13,144 nt of DNA from an uncultured Mucilaginibacter sp. (GTDB lineage Bacteria > Bacteroidota > Bacteroidia > Sphingobacteriales > Sphingobacteriaceae), in NCBI GenBank assembly GCA_946479225.1, contig CAMLFI010000030.1:1-13144 (forward strand), read 5' to 3'. A program made the translations under genes and the position numbers. Below the pieces are notes generated by a model that was not told where the DNA came from, did no database searches, and saw only the letters and a program-made list of their open reading frames with translations. Numbering within the stretch: the stretch's first letter is position 1; each line of letters starts with the position of its first letter. This document shows, piece by piece, positions 6,907 through 13,144 of the stretch.

Positions 6907-7767
6907 CTAAACCTTATCATTCATCGCGTTAAATAACTTAACTGCCTGTACAGCTTCCCTTACATCGTGCACCCGTAAAATGGACGCGCCTTTTGTCAGG
7001 GCTATAGTATTTAAAACAGTGGTGCCGTTAAGTGCTTCGTCCGCCGTAATACCTAATGTTCCATGGATCATTTTTTTGCGTGAAACACCTGCCAACAATG
7101 GCAGACCCAGCTGGTTGAATTCTCCCATACGACGCAGCAGTTCAAAGCCATGCTCCGGCTTTTTGGCAAAGCCAAAACCGGGGTCAATAATAATATCATT
7201 AACGCCCAACTCTTTTAACTGATGAATGCGTGCGGTAAAATAATCCAGCACCTCGTTAAACACATCATCATAAACCGCCAGCCCCGTCATGGTTTTGGGG
7301 TTACCTTTCATGTGCATTAAAACATAGGGCACTTTCAATTTGGCTACGTTGGCAAACATCTGTTCATCCAGTTGCCCGCCTGATATGTCATTAATAATAT
7401 GCGCGCCTGCATTTATTGCGTCTTCAGCCACCATAGCACGGAAAGTATCTATTGATAAAATTGCATCAGGCAAATTTTTGGCAATCGATTCAACTACAGG
7501 CAATAGACGATCCAGCTCTTCCTGCACAGAAATATCATCGGCACCCGGGCGGGAGGAGTATGCGCCAAGGTCTAAAAATGTAGCGCCTTCGCTAAGCATT
7601 TTTCCAGCTTGTTTTAAAGCATCCTCAACAGCAGGCTGACGGCTGCCTTCAAAAAAAGAATCGGGTGTAAGGTTGATAATGCCCATTACTTTGGGCGTGC
7701 TCAGATCTATGAGTTTACCTCCCGCGTTCAGCGTTGTCTTTTTATGAAAAAATGTATCTTTAGCCAC
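6907..7767 (-). CDS. folP: Dihydropteroate synthase
   Basis: A 286-residue folate-biosynthesis enzyme that joins 6-hydroxymethyl-dihydropterin pyrophosphate to p-aminobenzoate; the sulfonamide target. Motifs in TIM-barrel order are MGIINLTPDSF (28-38), DLGAYSSRPGA (66-76, pABA/pyrophosphate loop), LSIDTF (104-109), INDISGG (125-131), LMHMKGNP (150-157), IIDPGFGFAKKPEHG (193-207), LAGVSRKKM (225-233) and RVHDV (265-269). It looks intact. The start is GTG 7767: an in-frame TAA lies eight codons upstream and no ATG occurs before the catalytic core. It diverges from the DUF1599 operon, sharing a 108-bp regulatory gap. Confidence 0.97.
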   Translation of the reverse strand: MAKDTFFHKKTTLNAGGKLIDLSTPKVMGIINLTPDSFFEGSRQPAVEDALKQAGKMLSEGATFLDLGAYSSRPGADDISVQEELDRLLPVVESIAKNLPDAILSIDTFRAMVAEDAINAGAHIINDISGGQLDEQMFANVAKLKVPYVLMHMKGNPKTMTGLAVYDDVFNEVLDYFTARIHQLKELGVNDIIIDPGFGFAKKPEHGFELLRRMGEFNQLGLPLLAGVSRKKMIHGTLGITADEALNGTTVLNTIALTKGASILRVHDVREAVQAVKLFNAMNDKV

Positions 7768-7793
7768 TGGTAGTCCTGTTGAAACGTTTTAAT

Positions 7794-7834
7794 GCCGTAA
7801 AGTTACTTATATAAATAACTTTATGTAAAACGGC
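7794..7834. promoter_or_regulatory. Nested dyad in the folP/DUF1599 divergent promoter region
   Basis: TAAAGTTA (7798-7805) and TAACTTTA (7816-7823) are perfect reverse complements 10 nt apart. They are flanked by GCCGT (7794-7798) and ACGGC (7830-7834). Each inner arm, read toward the gene on its own side, is TAACTTTA, a 7-of-8 match to the Bacteroidota -7 box TAnnTTTG. The dyad could therefore hold two mirrored promoters or an operator shared by both directions. No clear -33 elements are visible. Confidence 0.45.
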
Positions 7835-7875
7835 GTAAAGACATTCAACTAACAACATACAACATCGATAAAATA

Positions 7876-8415
7876 GTGAGTAATACATCAGCCGAATACG
7901 ACGCAGTGATAGCCTTAAGCAAGGGGCTTTTTATGAAGAAAACACACGACTATGGTACGGCCTGGCGCATCCTTCGCCCCGAGTCCATTACCGATCAGAT
8001 CTTTATAAAAGCGCAGCGCATCCGCACGCTCGAAGAAAAAAAAGTATCCAAAGTTGATGAAGACATTACCGGCGAATACATCGGCATAGTTAATTACTGT
8101 ATAATCGCCATGATGCAATTGGAATGCGATGAAAACACACCAGTTGAGCTCCCGGCTGAGCAAGTTAATGGTCTGTTTGATGAAAAGGCCAATGAAACCA
8201 AAGAGCTGATGTTTGCCAAAAACCATGATTATGGCGAGGCTTGGCGAGATATGCGCATTAGCTCGTTAACCGACCTGATACTAATGAAATTGCTTCGTGT
8301 AAAGCAGATAGAAGATAATAAGGGCTTAACCCTGGCATCCGAAGGTATAAAAGCCAACTATCAGGATATATTGAATTACTCGGTGTTCGCGCTTATAAAA
8401 TTAGGAGTAAAATGA
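7876..8415 (+). CDS. Tandem-duplicated DUF1599 (Nmad1-like) protein
   Basis: A 179-residue soluble protein made of two copies of the DUF1599 domain (PF07659, which I recall as 'nucleotide modification associated domain 1'). Copy 1 spans about 9-82 and copy 2 about 103-176, offset by 93-94 residues. Shared landmarks are HDYG (24-27 and 117-120), AWR (29-31 and 122-124), the S(I/L)TD(Q/L)I helix, an R(I/V)(R/K) turn with IE or LEE, and ILNY/IVNY before a hydrophobic helix. Elsewhere single-domain relatives occur in phages and near nucleotide-modifying enzymes; the biochemical activity here is not established. It starts with GTG at 7876; nothing better lies upstream. It heads an operon, its stop overlapping the next gene in an ATGA, and is divergent from folP, which hints at a housekeeping rather than a mobile role. 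Confidence 0.88.
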   Translation: MSNTSAEYDAVIALSKGLFMKKTHDYGTAWRILRPESITDQIFIKAQRIRTLEEKKVSKVDEDITGEYIGIVNYCIIAMMQLECDENTPVELPAEQVNGLFDEKANETKELMFAKNHDYGEAWRDMRISSLTDLILMKLLRVKQIEDNKGLTLASEGIKANYQDILNYSVFALIKLGVK

Positions 8416-9563
8416 AAAATGGCCTAATATGGTTTTGCCGGATCTTTGTTGGCCTACTGTTTATTTTCTCGGGCCTGATAAAGATCAATGACCCATTAGG
8501 CTTTTCGTATAAATTGGTGGAGTACTTTGAAGTATTTCATATAACCTTTTTAAATGGATTAGCGCTAAGCATGTCTATCATCCTATGCGCGCTTGAAATC
8601 ATTATGGGCTTTGCTTTACTCATAGGTGTACGCGCTAAGCAAAACGCATTGGGACTATTGCTGCTCATTATTTTCTTTTCGTTCCTAACATTTTACTCAG
8701 CCGCGTTTAAGGTAGTACAAACCTGCGGTTGCTTTGGCGATGCTATTCCGCTAACGCCATGGCAATCGTTCAGTAAAGACCTTATATTACTAGTATTAAT
8801 AGTAGTGCTTTTTAAAAACAAGGAAAGCATTAAGCCATTGTTCAGCGCCAAAGTGGGCGACAAACTGCTTATTGCAGCGACTGCTATTTCATTGGGCTTT
8901 GGTTTGTTTACGTATAACTTTCTGCCTGTGGTTGATTTCCTGCCTTATAAAGTGGGCGCGAATATACCGGATGCTATGAAAACGCCACCGGGTGCTATAC
9001 CAGACGAGTATGAAGTAAATTATAACCTGAAAAACAAAAAAACCGGTGAAACAAAAGAGGTTACCGATAAAGAATATCTGAGCAGCGGGATATGGAAAGA
9101 TGCCAACTGGGAAGTTGTTGGCAACCCCGAAAGTAAGTTGATAAAAAAAGGTTTCACGCCAAAAATACAGGACCTTGCCATACAGGATGCCCAAGGCAAT
9201 AATTACACGCCCGAACTATTAGCTAACCCCTTTAACAGTTTGTTTATTGTTGCGTATGATCTAAGCAAGACGGATACTGCTGCCATTATCCGTATAAATG
9301 CGTTGGCTATAAACTTAACCCGAAGCTTTAATACGCGTACCATATTGCTTACCTCGGCGTCTGAAACAGAAGCTACCGTTTTTGCAAAACGTTATCATCT
9401 GGTAAGCGAAATTTTTTATGCCGATGGGGTTCCGCTTAAATCAATGATAAGGGCCAACCCGGGGGTTATGTTGTTAAAGGCCGGTACTATACTAGACAAA
9501 TGGCACTACCATACCGTACCCGATTACGACCAAATGGTTAAAAAATACTTCCCGCAGCAATGA
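8412..9563 (+). CDS. DoxX/MauE-like membrane protein of the BT_3928 type
   Basis: A 383-residue inner-membrane protein. Residues 1-170 form several hydrophobic helices (about 5-26, 48-72, 79-100, 121-136, 150-170), with the DoxX-like opening RIFVGLLFIFSGLIKINDPLGF and TCGCFGDAIPLTPWQSFSKDL (104-124). A Cys105-Gly-Cys107 pair followed by that motif is typical of MauE/DoxX-related quinone- or thiol-linked proteins. The remaining ~200 residues are a soluble, presumably periplasmic region (about 175-383), with a possible thioredoxin-like tail from about 255 (KIQDLAIQDAQGNNYTPELL, then FNSLFIVAYDL) but no CxxC. Redox work in the envelope is plausible but unproven. Both ends overlap neighbours by ATGA, suggesting co-translation with the DUF1599 protein before and the permease after it. 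Confidence 0.85.
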   Translation: MKNGLIWFCRIFVGLLFIFSGLIKINDPLGFSYKLVEYFEVFHITFLNGLALSMSIILCALEIIMGFALLIGVRAKQNALGLLLLIIFFSFLTFYSAAFKVVQTCGCFGDAIPLTPWQSFSKDLILLVLIVVLFKNKESIKPLFSAKVGDKLLIAATAISLGFGLFTYNFLPVVDFLPYKVGANIPDAMKTPPGAIPDEYEVNYNLKNKKTGETKEVTDKEYLSSGIWKDANWEVVGNPESKLIKKGFTPKIQDLAIQDAQGNNYTPELLANPFNSLFIVAYDLSKTDTAAIIRINALAINLTRSFNTRTILLTSASETEATVFAKRYHLVSEIFYADGVPLKSMIRANPGVMLLKAGTILDKWHYHTVPDYDQMVKKYFPQQ

Positions 9564-10615
9564 TAGGCCGCTACCTGCTCCGCAAGTTTTTATACAGCCA
9601 GGCGGTTATGCTGGGCATTGTGGTAGTGGTATTCTTTCTTTTTAACGTACTTCCCGTTGATCCCGCGCGGATGACGCAGGGCCAGCGTGGCGACGTGCAA
9701 TCATTACAAGCCGTACGCAAAGAGTTTGGCTTGGATAAGCCCCTGCCGGTTCAATTCGCTTACTATATTAATGATCTTTCAGCTGTTGGCATCCATTTAA
9801 AAACAGACGAAGAGCGATATCGCTTTGTGCCTCTTATAAGCGTTTCCGATTCCAAAACATTGGCCTTAAAATGGCCATACCTACGGCGCTCCTACCAAAC
9901 CAGTAAAGATGTTGTTTCGCTATTGTTAGAGGTAGTTCCTAATACGCTGGTTCTGGCCACTACCGCCATGATATTTGCTATTGCCCTGGGTGTTTTTTTA
10001 GGGATTTTGAGCGCATTATATAAAGACACCTGGGTTGACCGGCTTGCACTGGCTTTTTCAACTTTAGGGATATCCGCGCCGTCTTTTTTTGCAGGGATCA
10101 TCATCGCCTGGATCTTCGGCTTTGTGTTAAGCAATTACACGGGGCTAAACATGTCCGGCAGTTTATATGGTTACGATCCCTTTAAAGGTGAAGTAATTAA
10201 CTGGAAGAACCTGATACTGCCTATGGTAACACTTGGCATGCGGCCACTGGCTATTATTGTTCAGCTAACGCGTAATGCAATGCTTGACGTTTTAAGTCAG
10301 GATTATATTCGTACCGCTAAAGCAAAGGGACTAAGCCGCGCGGCCATTATTTATCGCCACGCTTTAAAAAATGCGCTTAACCCTGTTGTTACAGCCATTG
10401 CCAACTGGTTTGCATCCTTAATGGCAGGTTCCTTTTTTGTGGAATACATTTTTGGGTACAATGGCTTGGGTAAAACCACCGTGCATGCGCTCGAAATGTC
10501 AGATTTCCCGGTAGTGATGGGTGCTATTTTGTTTATTGCCTTTATTTTTGTGGTGATCAATATCCTGGTAGATATTATTTATGTTTGGATAGATCCGAGA
10601 GTTAAATTACAATGA
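9560..10615 (+). CDS. DppB/OppB-type ABC transporter permease without visible partners
   Basis: A 351-residue inner-membrane permease of the dipeptide/oligopeptide (binding-protein-dependent) family. The N-terminus MIGRYLLRKFLYSQAVMLG with a first helix ending FNVLPVDPAR matches DppB/OppB proteins. A ~95-residue periplasmic segment follows (about 35-125), then the BPD_transp_1 domain. The EAA loop that contacts the ATPase is YIRTAKAKGLSRAAIIYRHALKNALNP at about 249-275, including the conserved Gly257. The last helices end in YVWIDPRVKLQ, also typical. No DppC, ATPase or binding protein is in this window, so the partner subunits must be encoded elsewhere. It starts inside the stop of the DoxX-like gene (ATGA) and ends inside the aroK start. 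Substrate cannot be assigned. Confidence 0.92.
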   Translation: MIGRYLLRKFLYSQAVMLGIVVVVFFLFNVLPVDPARMTQGQRGDVQSLQAVRKEFGLDKPLPVQFAYYINDLSAVGIHLKTDEERYRFVPLISVSDSKTLALKWPYLRRSYQTSKDVVSLLLEVVPNTLVLATTAMIFAIALGVFLGILSALYKDTWVDRLALAFSTLGISAPSFFAGIIIAWIFGFVLSNYTGLNMSGSLYGYDPFKGEVINWKNLILPMVTLGMRPLAIIVQLTRNAMLDVLSQDYIRTAKAKGLSRAAIIYRHALKNALNPVVTAIANWFASLMAGSFFVEYIFGYNGLGKTTVHALEMSDFPVVMGAILFIAFIFVVINILVDIIYVWIDPRVKLQ

Positions 10616-11112
10616 AAATATTTTTTGTGGGTTTTATGGGATGCGGTAAAACCACCTGGGGCCGCAAGCTGGCTAACAGGCTGGAGTACGAGTTTATTGA
10701 TCTGGACAAGGTATTTGAAGAGCAGGTTGGTACAACTATTACCGAATATTTTACCGAGCACGGGCAGGATACTTTTCGCCTGCTGGAATCAAAGATCCTT
10801 AAAGAAACTGCTTATCCAGAAAATGTAGTGGTATCAACGGGCGGTGGACTGCCCGTGTTTTTTGATAACATGGAGTGGATGAATGCGAATGGTAAAACCC
10901 TCTACATAAAATTAACGCCTGCAACATTAGCAGAACGTTTGGATAAAGGCAAAACAACTCGCCCGCTTATTCTGGGTAAGCATGGTGATGAGCTGGTTGC
11001 TTTCATAGCCGAAAAACTGGCAGAACGCGAAAGCTTTTATGAGCAGGCCACCCATATTGTTGACGGCATAACCATGAGCCCCGACTCGTTAGCCGACCTG
11101 GTTAACTCCTGA
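10612..11112 (+). CDS. aroK: Shikimate kinase
   Basis: A 166-residue P-loop kinase that phosphorylates shikimate at the 3-OH, the fifth step of the chorismate pathway to aromatic amino acids and folate precursors. Visible motifs are Walker A GFMGCGKTT (7-15), the shikimate-binding acid pair in IDLDK (Asp30, Asp32), FRxLE with Arg56 and Glu59, GGG (77-79), the lid arginine in TRPL (Arg117) and ARE-like Arg139 in ERESFY. Length is normal. It is the last gene of the four-gene operon, overlapping the permease stop by ATGA. Chorismate also feeds p-aminobenzoate, the co-substrate of the divergent folP, which is a metabolic though not a regulatory link. It converges on the radical SAM gene with only 6 nt between the stops. 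Confidence 0.96.
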   Translation: MKIFFVGFMGCGKTTWGRKLANRLEYEFIDLDKVFEEQVGTTITEYFTEHGQDTFRLLESKILKETAYPENVVVSTGGGLPVFFDNMEWMNANGKTLYIKLTPATLAERLDKGKTTRPLILGKHGDELVAFIAEKLAERESFYEQATHIVDGITMSPDSLADLVNS

Positions 11113-11118
11113 TAAAGC

Positions 11119-12189
11119 CTAAAACAGCGTTGTTTGCTTACCACCTTTGGGTATGAACAGCGTATGATCCAACGGCGGCATCTCTCGCCCCGCTAAAAAG
11201 CGATTACAAGCCATTTTAAATAACTGATGGATGGATTGTGCTATTTGTCCATCCCCGCTCATACGCCGCCCAAAATCGCTGTCGTTTAAATTGCCGCCGT
11301 GGCAGGCTTTTATGGCGTTTAGTACCTTTTCTGCTCTATCAGGGAATGCTTTGTATATCCAGTCGGTAAAAATTTCGGCAATGCTACCATTCAGCCTTAC
11401 AATGGTAAAGCCTGCTGACATGGCCCCTCTATCAGCGGCAGCCTTAATTATATCAGGCACTTCGTTGCTATTTAATCCGGGAATGATTGGCGCGGCCATT
11501 ACGCGCACAGGTACGCCCTTTTCTGCTAACTTTTGGATAACGCCCAACCTACCACTCGCCGTTACTGTACGCGGCTCCAGTTTTTGGCGTAACTGCTCGT
11601 TTAACGATGTTATCGAGAGGTTTACGTGGATAAGGTTAAGTTTGGCCAATGGTTCTATGATATCTAAATCTCGTAAAATCACATTGTTTTTTGTGATGAT
11701 GCTCACCGGGTTTTTGTATTGCAAAAATATCTCAAGCAATCTGCGTGTTATTTTAAGCTTGCGCTCAATAGGCTGGTAACAGTCTGTATTACCCGACATC
11801 ATAATGGTTACAGGCTGATAGTTTTTCTTGTTAAAGTACTGTTCCAGCAATTCGGGGGCGTTACGTTTAACTACTATTTTCCTCTCGAAATCAAGCCCAG
11901 CGCTAAAACCATAATATTCGTGACTGTTACGGGCATAACAATAAATACAGCCATGCTCACAACCCTGGTATGGGTTGATAGAGTACATATGACTAAGGTC
12001 CGGACTGTTTGATTCGCTGACGATCTTTTTAGGCGTCTCTTCAAAAAGCTGGGTGGCAGAATTTTCAAGCAGCGGCTCGTCCAATCCTTCGATATGATCA
12101 AGCACATATTTGCGCTTCAGAAACTTGTTATCAGTATTTACCTGCGCGCCTCTCCCTTTAAAAAACTCCTGATTTTCCTGATGTGCCAT
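11119..12189 (-). CDS. Radical SAM protein of the PA0069 family (SplB-like)
   Basis: A 356-residue iron-sulfur protein. The N-terminal FKGRGAQVNTDNKF (10-23) is characteristic of PA0069-type proteins. The [4Fe-4S]/SAM cluster motif is CEHGCIYCY (Cys77, Cys81, Cys84), preceded by YSINPYQG. A TIM-barrel radical SAM domain follows, with MMSGNTDCYQPIE, ISIITKN, HVNLSITSL, LEPRT and APIIPGLN; these resemble the spore photoproduct lyase/DNA repair-like branch (COG1533). The true reaction of the PA0069 family is not known to me, so DNA repair is only a suggestion. The C-terminal region, about 260-356, contains CHGGNLNDSDFGRRMSG. The gene lies 30 nt downstream of the LuxR-type regulator stop, beyond a stem-loop, and may be read through from it. 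Confidence 0.88.
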   Translation of the reverse strand: MAHQENQEFFKGRGAQVNTDNKFLKRKYVLDHIEGLDEPLLENSATQLFEETPKKIVSESNSPDLSHMYSINPYQGCEHGCIYCYARNSHEYYGFSAGLDFERKIVVKRNAPELLEQYFNKKNYQPVTIMMSGNTDCYQPIERKLKITRRLLEIFLQYKNPVSIITKNNVILRDLDIIEPLAKLNLIHVNLSITSLNEQLRQKLEPRTVTASGRLGVIQKLAEKGVPVRVMAAPIIPGLNSNEVPDIIKAAADRGAMSAGFTIVRLNGSIAEIFTDWIYKAFPDRAEKVLNAIKACHGGNLNDSDFGRRMSGDGQIAQSIHQLFKMACNRFLAGREMPPLDHTLFIPKGGKQTTLF

Positions 12190-12195
12190 TAAGCA

Positions 12196-12220
12196 AAATT
12201 GCTAAAATAATTAGCAATTT
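12196..12220 (-). terminator. Perfect 10-bp stem-loop between regulator and radical SAM gene
   Basis: AAATTGCTAA (12196-12205) and TTAGCAATTT (12211-12220) are exact reverse complements around a 5-nt loop. On the minus strand the stem starts at the regulator's stop codon and is followed by TGCTTAATGG, with the T-run partly inside the stem. It may be a weak intrinsic terminator (only two GC pairs) or an operator/attenuator for the radical SAM gene, whose ATG is 7 nt beyond. Confidence 0.5.
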
Positions 12221-12855
12221 CACAATTCTATCAGTTTATTTTTTATGGCATAAAGCACAAGCCCAACGCGACTTTTTATTTGTAGTTTTTCAAAAAGCTG
12301 ATCGCGATAGCCATCCACAGTGCGAACGCTGATGCACATCTGGTAGGCAATTTCTTTGTAGGTAAGTTCTGTGCCCGATAGTTTGAGAAATTCTATTTCG
12401 CGGTTGTTTAACTTAACAGTATCAACAGGCTTGTTAAAGTTACTGATGAGGTGGCGGGTTACAAATTGCGGAAAATAAACTTCGTTTTGCGATACGTTAC
12501 TTAGCGCCTGTTCAAACTCATAAGGCTCGGCATCTTTTAATAAATAACCTTTTACGCCCAGCTTTACCATTGCCAATACTTTGTCGGCATCCTCAAACAT
12601 GGAGAGAACAATGATATTTATTTCGGGATAATTGCTTCTCAGCCATTGAGCCGTTACTATGCCATCCATTTGGGGCATATTAATATCCAACAAAATAATA
12701 TGTGGTTTAAATTTGGGCGAGATTTTCCGCATCAGGTGCTGTCCGTTAGCAGCTTCAAACATGATCTGATACCCTTTCAGTCCATTAATCAAAGCCGCAA
12801 TGCCGCTTCTGAACAGGTTGTGATCATCCACTAATGCTATTTGGAAGGTTTCCAT
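12220..12855 (-). CDS. NarL/FixJ-type response regulator with LuxR HTH
   Basis: A 211-residue transcription regulator. The receiver domain (about 4-120) shows Asp10 and Asp11 (LVDDH), phospho-acceptor Asp57 (ILLDINMPQMDG), Ser85 (VLSMFED) and Lys107 (LLKDAEP). A C-terminal LuxR/GerE helix-turn-helix (about 149-208) has LNNREIEFLKL, TYKEIAYQM, SVRTVDGYRDQLFEKL and SRVGLVLYA. It is therefore expected to bind DNA as a phosphorylated dimer. The cognate kinase fragment ends 18 nt upstream on the same strand. Targets cannot be read from the sequence. Confidence 0.95.
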   Translation of the reverse strand: METFQIALVDDHNLFRSGIAALINGLKGYQIMFEAANGQHLMRKISPKFKPHIILLDINMPQMDGIVTAQWLRSNYPEINIIVLSMFEDADKVLAMVKLGVKGYLLKDAEPYEFEQALSNVSQNEVYFPQFVTRHLISNFNKPVDTVKLNNREIEFLKLSGTELTYKEIAYQMCISVRTVDGYRDQLFEKLQIKSRVGLVLYAIKNKLIEL

Positions 12856-12873
12856 CAGCGTACAAAATTGTGT

Positions 12874-13144
12874 TTAGTTAGGGTTCAGACTGATGTTTAT
12901 GCTACAACCTTTTGCCGGGGCTGCGTAAATAGTTGTTACAGCACCCATCATGGCCGCTCGGCTTTCCATGTTTTTTAAACCCAAACCGGCATCGCCTGCC
13001 AACGCCTGGGGAGAAAAACCCATACCATCGTCCTCGAGGGTTAAGTTAAACAATTGTTCAGAATATTGCAAGGTGATATTAAATCTGCTTGCCGCAGCGT
13101 GTTTCAAAGTATTATTAAACGCTTCCTGAAAAATACGGAACAAC
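12874..13144 (-). CDS. Partial CDS, NarX/ComP-type sensor histidine kinase (C-terminal HATPase part)
   Basis: Only the last ~90 codons are in the window; the gene enters from the right edge. The visible part is the ATP-binding domain: the N-box segment FRIFQEAFNNTLKHAAA (Asn and His-Ala conserved), LEDDGMGF (D-box/G1) and GLGLKNMESRAAMMGA (G2), followed by the terminal strands (ISLNPN) and a TAA at 12876-12874. The 'QEA.NN..KHA' form marks the HisKA_3 class that pairs with LuxR-type regulators, and such a regulator follows 18 nt downstream. Sensor and dimerisation domains are outside the window. The TTG at 13143 is in frame but is inside the domain, not a start. Confidence 0.9.
   Translation of the reverse strand, partial: LFRIFQEAFNNTLKHAAASRFNITLQYSEQLFNLTLEDDGMGFSPQALAGDAGLGLKNMESRAAMMGAVTTIYAAPAKGCSINISLNPN

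Noticed and set aside
11231..11779. Long plus-strand open frame (182 codons) opposite the radical SAM gene
   Set aside because: The minus strand carries a full radical SAM family protein with its cysteine motif; the plus frame has no recognisable domain and is the antisense shadow of it.
1..13144. Defence island, prophage or integrative element
   Set aside because: Genes are housekeeping or signalling types with uniform composition; no integrase, transposase, restriction or toxin genes are seen. The DUF1599 domain alone is not enough to call a defence system.

Overview
The window looks like chromosomal DNA of a Bacteroidota bacterium, most likely family Sphingobacteriaceae (Mucilaginibacter or Pedobacter relatives). 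The basis is the moderate-to-low GC content, weak ribosome binding sites, promoter elements of the Bacteroidota -7 type (TAnnTTTG) upstream of fumC and of the lytS-like gene, and typical families: a LytS/LytTR two-component pair, a tandem DUF1599 protein, a BT_3928-like DoxX protein and a PA0069-type radical SAM protein. Genus is inferred from general familiarity, not from a search. I see no phage, insertion sequence, CRISPR array, tRNA or rRNA.

Left part (1-4119), all on the minus strand. In transcription order: fumarase (fumC), a small lipoprotein, a secreted S1/P1-type nuclease and a low-molecular-weight tyrosine phosphatase, then a separate gene cut by the window edge that resembles a GNAT/LuxI-type acyltransferase. 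Lipoprotein and nuclease genes are 3 nt apart. A strong stem-loop separates fumC from the lipoprotein. An inverted element built from 8-nt units lies between nuclease and phosphatase.

Middle (4120-6890), plus strand. A membrane-bound LytS-type histidine kinase with an unrecognised periplasmic domain is followed 3 nt later by its LytTR response regulator. The 5' leader of the kinase gene carries a bulged hairpin.

Right-middle (6907-11112). folP (dihydropteroate synthase) runs leftward. Divergent from it is a four-gene operon: duplicated DUF1599 protein, DoxX/MauE-like membrane protein, a solitary DppB-type permease and shikimate kinase. All three junctions are 4-nt ATGA overlaps, so the genes look translationally coupled. 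The folP/DUF1599 gap is organised around a nested dyad containing two mirrored -7-like boxes.

Right end (11119-13144), minus strand. A NarL-type two-component pair (kinase truncated by the window edge, then a LuxR-type regulator) is followed, after a perfect 10-bp stem-loop, by a PA0069-family radical SAM protein that converges on aroK.

Most of the window is ordinary core metabolism and signalling. The best candidates for an under-described system are the coupled DUF1599-DoxX-permease-aroK operon beside folP, and the 8-nt-periodic inverted repeat at 1229-1322.
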